In this document: piece after piece, positions 32,719 through 44,836 of the stretch
Position numbering within the stretch: the first letter of the stretch is position 1
How the letters are laid out: each line of letters begins with the position of its first letter
Notes under the pieces: model-generated
What the model saw: the letters and a program-made list of their open reading frames with translations, nothing else
Databases searched by the model: none
What the model was told of the DNA's origin: nothing
Position numbers and translations under genes: made by a program
Assembly: GCA_948474755.1 (NCBI GenBank)
Contig: CAOLHI010001241.1
Span: 124,001-188,000, forward strand
Origin: Ctenosaura bakeri
Lineage: Eukaryota; Chordata; Lepidosauria; Squamata; Iguanidae
Length of the DNA: 64,000 nucleotides
Direction: 5' to 3'

Positions 32719-33682
32719 AAGTGACAATCCACATTCACAATCATGTGATAGAGATCGCTGTTTCTAATTTTGTAGCTGCTAACATTGAGAAACTATAGGC
32801 CCATTGTGTTCTTGTTGTCAAAAAGCTAAAAATGATGAAGTAACTCTTCATGATAAATAAGTCACACTGAAAGCAACTCATAATTACTTTCATCTATCAA
32901 AATTATGATGCCGAACTTATTCTTCATAGGGAAAACATGAACAGCAAGGATATATTGTGAAATGTTCTTAGCAGCTCCCACAATTAACATCTACCTTCCC
33001 TAGTAATACACTAAAGAAAAAGATTCAGCATGCAAGATTTTACAGTCATGCTGATAAGTGTTTTGGTATCTAGCTTTGGCTTCTAGGACTAAGCCAGCAC
33101 AGTTGACAGAAGACTTACTATGTGCATTTTCAACCTGTTTGCCTGATCGTTATGGATGTTTTATGCCCTTCTTTGTTTAAAATTGTTATCCACCATAAAC
33201 TTTCACAGCAGGATGGGGAAAAATAGATTTCCTTGTGAATAAAATTCCTTAAATACTTGAGCCTACTACATCAATATGAATAGCAGCTAAGAAACCACTG
33301 ATATAACTTTAGTGATAGTGGTATTCCACAGTAACCTTAATTTTAAAAAATGAATAAAAAAAGATTTTCTAGTAATTTAATTGCCCTCAAAATCTATAAT
33401 AGACCATTGTCAGTCCTTTCCAGAAATGACTGTTTCATATTGTGCAGCAAACAGTGTCTTACTATGTACAAGATTGTTTAAAAGTTTTGTAAGGTTAAGA
33501 GCATGTTGTTTTAAAGATTGCTTGCCCAGCAGGTTATAATATTTCTTTCTACAGTACATCAGTGAACTATGTTGAGCAATTCTGACAAAGTACATTTTGT
33601 TAATATGCTGAAAACACAAGATGTCTCTGTAGAAGACTTTTTCAAAAGTATTTTAATATAGTTATATATAACTACATTGTTA
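32719..33682. other. No gene recognised
   Basis: AT-rich. A weak LINE-tail-like stretch (gttatccaccataaacttt) occurs near 33187. Confidence 0.45.
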
Positions 33683-33745
33683 AAGGGAGTCATCCACTTC
33701 AACCATCACACTTCAATCATCCACTTTAACCATCATACTTAGTAA
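33683..33745. repeat. Short tandem duplication 'catccactt-aaccatca'
   Basis: Two imperfect copies about 37 bases apart with an intermediate partial copy. Confidence 0.6.
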
Positions 33746-33877
33746 GAATTTTTTTAAAAGCCATGTATATGGTCCAAACCCTCAGCACACAATAAATATT
33801 AGGAACAACAAAAATTATTATTCTTATAAAATAGTGAGGACTTTATGATATGGAACTGATCATTATAGTTTATTTCT

Positions 33878-34150
33878 TTTTTTTTATTGAATTTTCACGT
33901 AAAGTATACATACACACAGATTTTCCTCTTATGTACAAAAAAAGAATACAACAATAATGTAACACAAATAGTAGGATGTGCTATACATACTAAACATACT
34001 AAAAAAGAAATAAGAAAGGAAAGGGAAAAGAAAGAAAGAAAAAAACAGAAAAAGGAGAAATAAACTGTCAAAGTGGAATGGATTTATTTGCTTTCATTCT
34101 TTCATCTTCTCTTCCTTTTCTCTATTCTTCCTTGCTTGTTCTGGTTTTCA
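33878..34150 (-). mobile_element. L1-like LINE 3' end
   Basis: On the minus strand a C/T-rich tract leads to a tgtacataagaggaaaatct block, then acgtgaaaattcaataaa and an A-run. This matches the layout of the plus-strand piece at 35760-36095. Neither has surviving coding sequence, so the L1 assignment is by 3' structure only. Confidence 0.4.
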
Positions 34151-35348
34151 TTATAATTTATTTCAATCATTGACTAAAATCTGTTGCCTAGATGGGATTT
34201 TTATTACAATTGCCTTAGTGTAATATGGTTCTTCAGAAGTAACTTTGCCATGTAAGCAGAGAATCTTTATCATATATATCTTCTACTGTGAATGTATGGA
34301 ATCTGTTTATGAACTTGAAGTATCAGATAATAAAAAATACTAAAAACACTGGATCATCAGAGATTCTTTGGCACTGGAAATACATTTTTGAAATCATCAT
34401 TTTTAAAGATTGTAAAATGCTACAATATAATCACATACTTTGTTTCCAGTTGCAAATCAGCAATAATGTCTTAAGATTGTTTGCTACTGTGTGATTCCGT
34501 AAGATAGTGTCTTCAGGGTCATAGGACAGATTGGATGTTCCTATTTGAGGACAGAGAGAGAAAAACCTACTCCTGGATAGAGTGATCCAAACTTAAATGC
34601 CCTTTGTGAAAACCTCCAAGGCTTGTGCTGATGTGACATCAGACCTCTGACAAAAATAGGGGGAGCAGATCTGTTGTGGGTGTTGGGAGAGGCTTTGGAT
34701 ACTGTTAGAGACTCCACAAATACATTGCCAAGAGGTGGAATGGGCACTCAAGATTATAATGATACGGAATATATTCTCACACACTGACACATATACACAA
34801 CCAGAACAGGAGGGAAAGAAGGTACATCTCTCTATCTTCCCTTCTTCCAGCAAAGCTTCAGATGAGACACTTTGTCTATCTGCACATCTCATCACCACCT
34901 CTTGCAGGTTTGCTCTTTCGATCAACAATAAAGTTCCAAGTATATATGACATTGCTTTTTCTAATTTCTTAATACTGAAAGCAACGACTTAATGATATGG
35001 TATTAATCTTCGCTTCTTAAAACTGTAGACCTTTTTACATGTTATAAAATATCACTAAATCCATACTGTTTCATTCCATGTTGTAGGATCCTTAGTATAG
35101 TTTATTACCAAATCCAGTTTTGATTATCTTATATCTATAACCATTTCATAACCTACTGGTTTCCCATTTTGAGGAAGAAGGATGGATGGCAATTTTAAAA
35201 GATCAAAGAGACCATAATTATTTATTGATGACGTGACATTAACTGAGATCAGTGAACTGCCTCTCCAAAGATAAGCAACAGTTGAAGAGAATATAATTCT
35301 AAAACTGAGGTATATGATAATGTTGTAATTCCATGGACAATAAAAGTT
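34151..35348. other. No gene recognised
   Basis: AT-rich. The stretch 34510-34960 ends in ttcgatcaacaataaagttc, which could be a decayed LTR or LINE 3' end, but no paired terminus or duplication was found. Confidence 0.4.
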
Positions 35349-35382
35349 GGTCAGACATCTACCATGGTCAGACATCTACCAC
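35349..35382. repeat. Perfect tandem duplication of a 17-bp unit
   Basis: ggtcagacatctaccat is followed directly by ggtcagacatctaccac. Confidence 0.9.
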
Positions 35383-35759
35383 TGAATTACATTCAAAGGA
35401 CTGCAGAGGAAACAGAGAATCCATTCTCTACTTATTGATTCCTGCTATCTTGAAGAGGGAAACAAAGCACTTTCTAAGACATGGGTAGGAAGTACTGGTG
35501 CAAATTTGAAGAGAAATACATTTATCTGTTGTTCTAGCCAGTATTCCCTAATGCTACCATAGCTTCCATTAGCTAAGGTTTTCACATCTAAAATTATCCT
35601 AGATACTAAAAGGAAAGAAAGAACAAGATAATATCCAAAGGCTGCTTCTTATTACGGGGACAGTTTAAAGATATATGCAACTATTATGGTTCAATTAAGT
35701 AACATCACACAAACGCTACATGTAATAGGATGTAATATTGATATATCATGCTAGATATG
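35383..35759. other. No gene recognised
   Basis: AT-rich sequence; nothing identifiable. Confidence 0.5.
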
Positions 35760-36095
35760 TTAACCTTTGGTGAAGGAATGTTCATTTTTTCTTTTTTCTT
35801 TTCTTTTTCTTTTCTTTTCTTCTTTTCTTTTCTTTTTTTGATTGTTGTGAAATATGAAGAGCAAGAGGGGAGGGAGAAAATCAACACATATTATCTTTGA
35901 GGGGCTTGAAACAATTTGAATATTATACACTGCTTAAAGTAATAATGGAAGTCATCTCTTCTTTTTCCTTTCTTTTTTTCTTTTTCTGTATTCTTTAATT
36001 TCTAATTCTTATGCTTTGTGTTTTTCCTTTCTTGCATTTGTAGAATTTTAGTGTTTTTGAAAGTTACCAATAAAGATATTATTTTAAAAATGAGG
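35760..36095 (+). mobile_element. L1-like LINE 3' end with pyrimidine tracts
   Basis: Two C/T-rich tracts (35785-35840 and 35958-35992) precede gttaccaataaagatattat and an A-rich tail. This is a poly-A-type 3' end with an AATAAA signal. The long tttctttt tract also behaves as a simple repeat. Confidence 0.4.
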
Positions 36096-36463
36096 AAACA
36101 TTAATGACATTTTAAACGTATTATATCTTAATTCTGAACTGGATTAGCTCTGCTCAAAACAATTTTAAACCTATACAAAGTGAACTGTAGTATGCATTAC
36201 GCACCAGTTTATAAGACAGCCCTAATATTGTGGATCTATGGATCAGATCATATTTAAAAATGATGTGCCTTTGTGCATGAAATCATGCCCTCTGTTCCAC
36301 AGGCCCAAAGTGAGTGCTAGTGCTTGTGTAGCCAAAGTTATTCACAAATTTACAGAAGTATGCATAAGAATCCTAAGGAAGGAACCACAAAAGAGCCCGA
36401 TGAAAACTGAACATGCTGTCATTGACCACAAAATGCTGAATGACTATTGAGGTAGGAAACAGA
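36096..36463. other. No gene recognised
   Basis: A 70-codon ATG-started frame at 36238-36450 has no recognised domain. Confidence 0.45.
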
Positions 36464-36911
36464 GGCCATTTCCACACGGGGTATTTAAAACGGTGCAGTG
36501 CATCCTCCACGGAGGACGTCTGCACCTTGAAGCAGTGGACTATTTACCGTAGATCCACACCTCAGTCCGCTCAGGAACGACCCCAAGTGGTCCTCCAGCG
36601 TGCTTTTGAAAGACCTGATTTTTTCCAGTCTTTCAAAAGCATGGAGCACACCATTGTGAGCCTGCTCCTTTGTGCAGATTCGCAGGCTCGCACCAATGCG
36701 AGCCTGCAATCTGCCGAGAGCGGGCTTTAGGCTGGCGAGCTTCACCAGTTGGTCGAGACCCACGACCAACTGGAAGCCGCCATTTTGGATGCCGCAGCAG
36801 TGTGAAGCAATGACCATGCACTGCTGCTCCTCACCCCGGACCGGACTGGGGAGCTAGAAGATCCGGTAAGTCGCAGCGCGGAGCGATTCCCTCGCCCCAT
36901 GCAGAAATGGA
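36464..36911 (-). mobile_element. GC-rich hAT-like non-autonomous element (inverted relative to 16905-17400)
   Basis: Left end ggccatttccacacgggg and right end ccccatgcagaaatggac are complementary with few mismatches. The interior on the minus strand has gcatccaaaatggcggcttc, an aagctcgccagcc block and a gcagattgcaggc block, matching the element at 16905. Frames of up to 110 codons occur inside because of high GC and are not genes. Confidence 0.75.
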
Positions 36912-38156
36912 CAGAAACTCTGTGGGAGGAGGAATGATCATGAATTCTGACTGGGCTTAAATAATTTGGGGGGGCTAGTGAAATCTAGATATGTTCATAT
37001 CTCTATTGACTTAAATAAGAAAATATATCTACAACATGTGCTGCCAACTGTTTCTTAGAAATACTTTTGATGAAGGACTTTTTCCATGAGCATGAAGTGA
37101 ACAACATGGGGTAATAATAGCTTGCCTATATTTCCTACAGTAGTCAGAAAACATTGCTTTCTAACCAGTATGGATTAATATTTTGTGAAATAGACTAAAG
37201 TAGCTTAAGCATATCCATTGTGGGACAACAAATCTATATATTTGGTTTAGTGGAGTGTATAGCCCTTTACCATAAAACTGAAACTAATAAAGGTGGGGGA
37301 GATATGAAAACTCCTTGATTTAGCAATACTGGGAGTTACACTCAATGAGAATTTTCAGAGAAATAGAACACCCTGTACAAATGCAAGGTCATGTTAACAT
37401 AAGGCTGGTGTTTCCTGCCCTCCAGGAAGAAACATGGCTTATGAGGGAGAAAGTGATGGCCACCATCAGTAAGAACACCTTTTGGAGTGCCAGTGGCAGG
37501 ATTGATGCCCCTATCCTGTCACTTTCAGTCCCTGCAAGTATGCCAGAAGAGTATGCGAAAGAGCAATATCTCCTAAACCAAGAAGCATATTCCTTCAGCT
37601 ATCACATATCACTGGACCTCTGACTTGTAGGTACTTACATATATAGAGTTTTCGTCATAGTAATCTAGTCATAGCAGCAGTAGCAACCATAGTATTTCAA
37701 AAGATCACTTCCCTAAGGGTTCAATTCTATCTGCCAGTCAAAATACAGTCTAAATTCTAAGATTTTCCCACCAGAGGAAGAGAGGAAAGATGCTGCTCAG
37801 GGACTAAGGATTTGATTGATAGTAAAGATGCCAGGTCACAACAACATCTCTTATGATATAAGGCTTACAGCCATCTGCATCAGTAAAATATGTATTCTGA
37901 AAAAAATAAGCAGAATACATGAATTGACAGTGAGTAAAAGTGTGACAATAGCTGGAAACATGTACAAATAAATCTTGGGCCTTGTCCTCCATTTTCAGGT
38001 GGCGGAGATCTAAGTCTACTAATCCATTCATCCATCTATCTGATATTGATAATGGAGCATTAGTTTATATAATTTTTGTTATGTCCCCTCCAATTAGCTG
38101 TATTTGAATTTTTCAGATTTGGGTGACCTACATTGTATGCTGCTTTCTGAAAATGC
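36912..38156. other. No gene recognised
   Basis: The 92-codon ATG frame at 37345-37623 has no recognised domain. Confidence 0.45.
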
Positions 38157-38197
38157 AAACTCATACTGAGCATTACAAACTCATACTGAGCATTACA
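38157..38197. repeat. Tandem duplication 'acaaactcatactgagcatt'
   Basis: Two direct copies about 20 bases long, the first slightly shifted. Confidence 0.8.
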
Positions 38198-39121
38198 TAC
38201 ATTGCATTACATTAATTGGCTTTAAGACAGAGGTTGAACAGAAAGAATGAGTTATATAAACTAAATTAGCTGATGTAAATTTTGTGGTCATAACCTATGA
38301 GGCTTAGTTGCACTGGAGTCATTTTCAAAAAGATGATGCTAAAATTAATGGTTAAACAATCTGAGTCCCATTTCTTTCGACTCACTGCATGTAATGCTCT
38401 GTTAGGTGTCCCTGGGCTGTACAGATTCTGTTGGTTTCATCTTCTGCATACAATGGTTATTTTAAGAATCACTCAAGTCTGTCAAAATCTCTGAATATTC
38501 AAGCAATTTATGTTCCTGACCTGTGTGCAAATTGTGAACATTCCAGACAAAAAGATGGGTAGAGAAAGTAGAAACGTAGATATTTTATAAAAATTTATAC
38601 TAATATTTCTCTACCATCAAAAAAAAAATAGTGAAATAAAGCTGTTTTTAAAAATATAAGAAATTAGGAAGGTTTCACATGGATTGGCCAAAATGGGGTC
38701 CTGGGACAGCATTTGGCCCCCAAGGAAGTTTTTGTAGCCTTGACCCTCCCAGATTGGAACTGTGCCTATAACAGTTCAATATGAGTGGAACCACTGACAC
38801 AAGGGGGTTGTGTGCTCCTTGTAACTGGCCCCATTAGCAATCTGGCTGCAGCATTTTTGCTCTTTTTTGGCAATCTGTGTGGCCACAGAGGGTCTTGGGA
38901 CAGAATATGATCTCCAGACTCCAGTTGCCCATGTCTGGTTTAAGTTGAGAACTATGTTATGCTTATATATCTAATAAGCTAAACATTTACTATTGCTCAA
39001 ATGGAAGCATATAGTTTGAAGCACAAAATTCACAACAAGCACACAGGCAGCAGCTATCAAGTAACAAGGAATCAGAAGTAGGATCTTCAGAACTTAGGCC
39101 CTGACTTCTCTCGGCCACTTA
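38198..39121. other. No gene recognised
   Basis: The part 38660-38940 is richer in GC and has CCC/GGCC motifs of a possible old dispersed repeat; the family is not identified. Confidence 0.4.
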
Positions 39122-39283
39122 CCCATGTTGAACAGGAAGGCCTGAAGGGACTTGTGTTCCCTTAGCATGAGTAAAAGCCTCTATTTGAACAGGAAATCTG
39201 CTTAATCATGCAAAAAGCTCTATTCACATTCAAGCAAACGTGAGCAGAAGCTTCCTTCAGGCCATCTCGTTAATGCAGGGGGA
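39122..39283. repeat. Diverged inverted repeat (MITE-like)
   Basis: The arms pair around ggcctgaaggga (39139) and ttccttcaggcc (39251) and extend imperfectly for about 50 bases each. Confidence 0.4.
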
Positions 39284-39689
39284 GATTGGGGTATAGGGGA
39301 TGAGCTAGCATGTGCTGCCCCATCCATCGTACATGGGTTAGTGTAACTGATACCACTATGACGTTCAAATAGTACAAAAAGCATTTTGCTTTCGTATGCT
39401 CAGTTCTTTACCATTTTTAAAATTCTTGTTAAGTTAAGATGGGTGCAGAAACCTAAAAGAACTAGATTATCTGCATGTCTAGTTTGATATATGTCCTGAA
39501 GAGTTCAGTGGAGTTCAATCCCAGGTACACTTTGGGCTCGCTGCTTCATTTGGAACAGCTCTACGAATAAGACTTATTCAATGCAAATATGTAGGACTAA
39601 TGCTTAGGTCACCCACTACTGTCAGTTTTGGGGTTTTGTTTTTTTTAAAAAAATTGTATCTCTCCCTGTGTCCCTTTCTAGATTGTGAG
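39284..39689. other. No gene recognised
   Basis: Unremarkable sequence with no identifiable element. Confidence 0.5.
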
Positions 39690-40121
39690 ATTAGCAGAAA
39701 AGGCTCCTCTTTCAGTCGAACTACCTTCCCAGGTATGGTGGATGGGAACACAAGAGAGGGATTTTGTGGTGACTGCCCTTAGACTTTGTAATTCTCTCCC
39801 TAGGGTGGCTAGAATGGTTTGCTTCTTGCTGTCCTTTGTAAACTGGTGAACCCCCTCTTTTTCTGACAGGCTTTTACAACTGAAGGCTTTCAAATAAAAG
39901 GCTGTAACAGGATGCTGTATTGCTTTAAACTGTACTGTTTTGAACTGGTATTTTTTTATCTTTTTAAAGTTTATGTTTTGAACTGTTTTGATATGGTTAA
40001 TATTTTAATTTGTTTTAATGTAGACTTTTACAATGTAAGCTTTTAATTATATTGTAATCATTTTAACTTGTGAGTCACCTTGAGTCCCCATTTTGGGAGA
40101 AAGACAGGATATAAAATACTA
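39690..40121 (+). mobile_element. CR1/L2-type LINE 3' end
   Basis: Contains a decayed C-terminal coding region (ctccctagggtggctagaat; ttttacaactgaaggctttc) followed by a T-rich 3' region with repeated ttgaactgttttgatatgg-type blocks. It ends in the terminal motif gtcaccttgagtccccatttt with ggatataaaatactaataa. The tail microsatellite resumes after the LTR at 40795-40860, so the LTR at 40127 landed in this tail. Confidence 0.65.
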
Positions 40122-40126
40122 ATAAG

Positions 40127-40794
40127 TGTCATGAGCCAGGCTGGGCAGGAGGAGGAATGGGCTGTCGAGTCAGACGAGGACTCTGAGTGGGATGTGGGGG
40201 AGGCCTGGGAGGGAGAAGGGGCCCCTACAGAGGCAAGGGAAGGGCTTACCAGCGACTCTCCAGCTGGCGACTCTCCAGCTGACCCAGGCCCCGTACCTAC
40301 AGCAGAGGAGTCCAATGGTCCCGGCTCGACAGAAGCGGCTGCTTCTGATTCCAGCCCGGAGCTTGCAGCAGACGCTCCCCACACATTCCTCCAGAGGCGG
40401 CTGGAGAAGGTAGCAGGTCGTAAATCCAAACGCCTGCTAGAGAAGCGGCTGAGATCAGAGGACCTGCAGCTGCGAGTCCAGTCAACGGACATTTGATCAG
40501 CCCCAGCTGGGCTAAATACTATTTAAGGCAGACGCTGGGAGTGGGAATTTACAGGGCACCAACCATCATTCATCTGAGACTCTGCCTCCTGTCCAAGTGC
40601 TTGATATTTCTGAGTTCCTCTGCCTTTGTTTTGGGTGACGTAACCTCCTTTTGCTTTATGGCCTTATTTATTTTATTGCCTGCGTTTGCTTTGGGTGCTG
40701 TAAACCCTTGATTAATTTATGGTCCACTCATTAAACGGCCATCAAAACTCCAGTTGCCACCTCTGCGTTGCTTGGCCTCCACCCGACACTGACA
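40127..40794 (+). mobile_element. Solo LTR (668 bp) with perfect 5-bp target duplication
   Basis: Begins TGTCA and ends TGACA in TG...CA form, flanked by ataag at 40122-40126 and 40795-40799. A TATA-like tatttaagg is at 40519 and an ATTAAA poly-A-like signal at 40731, giving a U3 of about 400 bp. From base 5 of the LTR an ATG opens a 121-codon frame (40131-40496) that stops just before the TATA box. Its first two thirds are rich in Glu, Asp, Ser, Ala and Pro and its end is rich in Arg and Lys. No internal retroelement genes flank it. GC and CpG are high. Confidence 0.85.
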
Positions 40795-40799
40795 ATAAG

Positions 40800-40860
40800 T
40801 TCTAGAAGTAATAATAATAATAATAGTAGTAGTAGTAGTAGTAGTGATGATAAAAATAAT
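40800..40860. repeat. (TAA)n/(TAG)n tail microsatellite
   Basis: aataataataataatagtagtagtagtag-type units continue the tail of the LINE interrupted by the LTR. Confidence 0.85.
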
Positions 40861-41309
40861 TGGTGGTCCAATTTTCCTGATCATTTCAGAAGGGCTCAGC
40901 CTCAAGCTGCTGACCCCTCCCCAGCCCCAATGCTGGGGTCTGTGCTGCAGAGTCTGTCGTGATGAGCAGTTCCACTTCAGCACTGATCACTAAACCTCTT
41001 CTTTCCTCCTCCCATTGTCTCTAGCTTTTCCATTCGTTTTATTTTGATGTTAAGGATTTACTAAGATAAGCATTTCAAGAAAAGTAATTTACAAATTTCT
41101 TGCTGAATAATTACATTTTTAATAATGTTAATAATTATTTTTAATAATTCATTTTGTTAACAATGAATTAAAATACAAAGTTTGTAGCAGTTACAAACAA
41201 ACTAAACTTTGGACTTGGCTAAGCAAAAGTTGTCATACTCACCAGCTGGAACCACTTGGAATTCAGAGGGTACTCTCCATGGGGAATTAAGTGTTCGGTT
41301 CTATTTGTT
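40861..41309. other. No gene recognised
   Basis: GC-rich at 40880-40960, then AT-rich with clustered aataat motifs. Confidence 0.5.
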
Positions 41310-41400
41310 ATTTGTTGTCAAACCATCTTTGGCTTATGGCAGCCCTATGAAGGAGAGGCTTCCATGTTTTGGTCTTGCAGACTGAGGGCTGTAGCTTTCT
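41310..41400 (-). mobile_element. SINE 3'-end fragment
   Basis: Reads ttgttgtcaaaccatctttg then gcttatggcagccctatgaa on the plus strand. This is the reversed tail of the tRNA-derived SINE family, as in 54741-54974. The head is absent. Confidence 0.55.
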
Positions 41401-42279
41401 TGATTTATTCAATCTACCTGTAATGTCTCTTTCTTTTCCTATTGCTTTCTACTTTACCAATTAAGCCTGCTTTTGAGATTGTTCCACTACTTGAGTTTCC
41501 ATTAAGCACTAAATAATGGCATCTCATTATCTTAGAAATGCCAGAAAATAGGCACTTTTCAGGTAATTTTCTGTAATTTCTAATTACCCTTATCCCTTTT
41601 ACATTTGACAATTTCTCCTTCAAAGGATGCCAGCCAGTATCAGTGGTGCAGACTTGGATTCATTATGTCACTGAAGAGTAACCTCTGTGTTTAGAATGTG
41701 ATGGACCCGTATTATATAGGTGTGACAAAGTTGCTTTTTTCTAAAATAAGAAATTTTAACATTGTTTTGTAGTATTGCTATCTTGTGATATGTATTTATC
41801 ATGGTCTTTGGCTGAAACAATAACATGTATTTATTTGATATTTCAGAATAGATACGGGAACTTGTTTTACCTGGATAATTCTCAATAGGACAAAGAGGCA
41901 ATATACTCTGTTTTCTCATTGTACTAGAATTAGAAGTATAGTGCTAATTTCTCAAAAGGGATCTTATTCAGCCTGGGATTGAACTGTAGTGTCACAGCTT
42001 TAATTCCTCTGAATAAATACAACTTCATTTGAAGTAAAGCTTTGTCAAACCATCTTCCAAATGTCATCTCTGACACTTTCATTCAAACAAATAATTCATT
42101 TACAGATGATTTTTCTTGTATATGTTAAAAATAATTTATGATAACATTTTGCTGTTATTTTCTAATATGGCTAAGTATGTATATAATATGAATGAAAAAT
42201 AACTCCCTAAAAATTGAAAATGTCTTCTCAAAGGAAGAAAACCTTATTATTTCAGTCCATGGTACAATGTATTTCATTA
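41401..42279. other. No gene recognised
   Basis: AT-rich with short minus-strand frames. Confidence 0.5.
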
Positions 42280-42505
42280 CGGACACAGTACACATTGCTA
42301 GGACTATAATTCCACTTTAACTGCTTCATACTTCATACTTTGAAATCTTGTGGGGGGGCTGTAGTTTGAAGAAGCACTAGAGCTCTCTGGCAGAGAATTC
42401 TCAATGGCTCTCTCTAAACCGCAATTCTGAGGGTTCCATTGGATGGAACGATGGCAGTTAAAGTGGAATAATAATGCTACAATTGTTTAGTGTGAAGGAG
42501 GCTGC
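42280..42505. mobile_element. hAT-like palindromic MITE, diverged
   Basis: The left arm ctataattccactttaactg (42303) pairs with the right arm cagttaaagtggaataataa (42452), and the ends acacagtac/tgtttagtgtg are complementary. The layout matches the copy at 32538-32718. Confidence 0.6.
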
Positions 42506-43032
42506 TTATAGCTGGCACAACTTTCCCTTTCTAATTATGAGGGTGTTGTCTGCCTTCTCTCACCACTGCTGAATCTGAAACCTCTTTTTTAAAAAAAAAA
42601 AAAAATTCAGATATGCCCATTGTCTACTTGGGTGTAATATACAGAATCTCAGCTTACAGAACATGTAGTTTGGCTTTCAGTATATCTACTTGCAGGCATG
42701 TACCATAATTATGAGTCCCCCCAACCCACATCCACATAAAAATCCTTGCATCAGAGAAGAAGACACATTGTTGAATTGCTTCTGTTTCTTCTGCTTCACT
42801 GAAAATCTTTGTTTGGTAACACACCTCAAAATTGTTAAGTAATTATAGCCCAGCATGGTATTATATTCTAACCTCTTATGCATACAAGCATTTTGGAATT
42901 AGCACCTACTTTTGATGTATGCATTGGTGAATCAATTTTTAGCATCCAATTTTTAATGAATTAAAGAAACAGGAGACCAAAAATAAGGTTCTAAAACAGG
43001 ACTGAGAGTAATGTGTCATTCTAGAGAGATTG
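42506..43032. other. No gene recognised
   Basis: Contains a poly-A run at 42590-42605. A 65-codon minus frame is not credible. Confidence 0.5.
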
Positions 43033-43100
43033 CCGGACTGCAACTCTCAGCATTCCTTGCCATTAGCTATGCTAGGTATGGCTGCTGGTATTTGCTGTCT
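43033..43100. mobile_element. Fragment of the 'ACTACAACTCCCA' type MITE
   Basis: ccggactgcaactctcagca, ccttgccattagctatgcta and ggtatggctgctgg follow the order of the common reptile repeat. Confidence 0.5.
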
Positions 43101-43433
43101 AATATCAGGAAGGTGGTATGATTCCCACTTGTTCTAAAAACACTTTTAGATTTAATTTCTGTTATTCAGACTATTTTCCCCCCACTCACAATGATATATA
43201 AGAGAGAGAAAAGCAGGATTTTGATCTATACAAATGTAAATTTGGTTTCATTCTCATCTTAATATTATAATTCCATGAAAATCTACAGAGTCGGTCTACA
43301 TTCACTATATTTACCTTGGTTGTGTACATTCTTTCTGGTCTGGCTTTTCAAAATTTCGGATAGTTTGTGTCTGTTTCAACTGCTTAGAGAGAGATTCTTT
43401 AAAAAGATACTATTTATTTATTTATTTGATTTA

Positions 43434-43462
43434 TCTTACATTGGTTTTCTACCAATGTAAGA
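43434..43462. repeat. Perfect 12-bp hairpin
   Basis: tcttacattggt and accaatgtaaga are exact complements around a tttct loop. A (ttta)n stretch lies just upstream at 43411-43428, so this is probably the end of an old retroelement tail read in reverse. Confidence 0.85.
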
Positions 43463-43812
43463 TTCAAATTGGTTTACGTTGTAAGTTAAAACAAGATAGT
43501 TAAGACAATCTGTGAAAATGAGCATGCATTATATAGAACAATCCAATTAAAATATTAATTTCAATCAGTGAAAACATATTAAAAATATATTGCATATTCA
43601 AAAATGGGCCAGTCATTAAGCAACTTTACAGCAGCTCTTGATAGGAGGCCAGAGCAAACAGAATGGGCTTTCCCTGTTGATGCATGTTGTTTTGCTAAAA
43701 TAATAAGAAAACAAAGCACTGAAAAGAGAGCAGATTGAAGAAATCTTGGAATAGGGAGATAAACACTCATCACAACAATCTTCTGTATGTTTATCTGTGT
43801 CATTGTTAATCT
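43463..43812. other. No gene recognised
   Basis: AT-rich; overlapping minus frames of 85-95 codons extend to 43903 and show no domain. Confidence 0.5.
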
Positions 43813-43880
43813 GCGTTGCAGTGTAGTCGTATGCATGCTTATTCACAGATAAACATGGCCTTACTCCAAGGACAGCAACT
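43813..43880. mobile_element. Fragment of the GCAATCCTATAC-type MITE
   Basis: gttgcagtgtagtcgtatgc then atgcttattcacagataaac follows the order of this ancient element. Confidence 0.4.
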
Positions 43881-44654
43881 TTGTGTTCACAATGAGCCTC
43901 CAATGAGATATTCCTAAAGAGGGAGAGTCAACTGATAAATTTAATTCTTATTTGTTCTGTTTCAGAGGTTGAACTCTTTGCTGATAGGTTTTAAAAGCAT
44001 ATGTAAAATTTAACCCAATTTACAAAAGGCAACATATCAGTTCATTATCATTGTTTGACAGAAAACTTTATAGTGCTTTAAATTAAGAAAGTATAGAATT
44101 CTATGAAACCCATTTGTAAGACTGTAAATTTGAAATGTAGCACTTCAAGTTGGTTGAGACTTTAACTCTAGATGTTCTCTTTGGAAATAATTCCCATTAA
44201 TTTGCTGGCATCTTACTTCTGTGTAAAAGTGCCCAGGATAGTGAGCGTGTTTGAAATCAGCACATTTATTTGCAATTAAATACATTTTGAACTGAACTGT
44301 TTTCTTTGTTGACTTCAAAGAGACTGAAATGGCTTAAATCCAAGAACTTTGACTTAATTGGGTTGCAGATTGGACTATTGTTGTGTCTTGTATGCAGCTC
44401 TTTATTCTCTGGGTGAAAGTGATGCAATTTATTCTGCTAATGCAACTCAATCCAGTTTTGGCTAATTACCAATGTGAAGTTCTCAAAATGGCAAGAATTG
44501 GATTTATGTTCATAACTCTTATTACCCAAAGTGACTTTGTGTAAAAAGAACTGTTCGTGTTAGACTACAGCTTGCAGATTTCATTTAGCAGGGAATATAC
44601 TACTGTCTATGATCGGTGTTTGGTGTGGTATCAGTCTTTAATTTACTTTGAATA
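43881..44654. other. No gene; unique-looking sequence
   Basis: Bases 43960-44560 show no repeat structure and are compositionally even. They could hold conserved non-coding sequence, but nothing in the window alone proves it. Confidence 0.4.
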
Positions 44655-44666
44655 CTTTTCTTTCTC

Positions 44667-44710
<44 letters not shown>

Positions 44711-44715
44711 TTTTC
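44655..44715. repeat. (TTTC)n microsatellite
   Basis: About 13 uninterrupted tttc units. Confidence 0.95.
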
Positions 44716-44796
44716 TGGATTTTTTTACAAAAGGAAAGATACATGAAAGACATTTTGTTTTGAAATAAGAAAAATAAACCTATTATCTGGAATGAA

Positions 44797-44799
<3 letters not shown>

Positions 44800-44835
<36 letters not shown>
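44800..44835. repeat. (TA)n microsatellite
   Basis: Eighteen ta units in a row. Confidence 0.95.

Positions 44836-44836
<1 letters not shown>

Noticed and set aside
34510..34960. Possible decayed LTR with AATAAA near its end
   Set aside because: No paired termini or target duplication could be found.
37345..37623. 92-codon ATG frame
   Set aside because: No recognised domain or splice context; length is within chance expectation.
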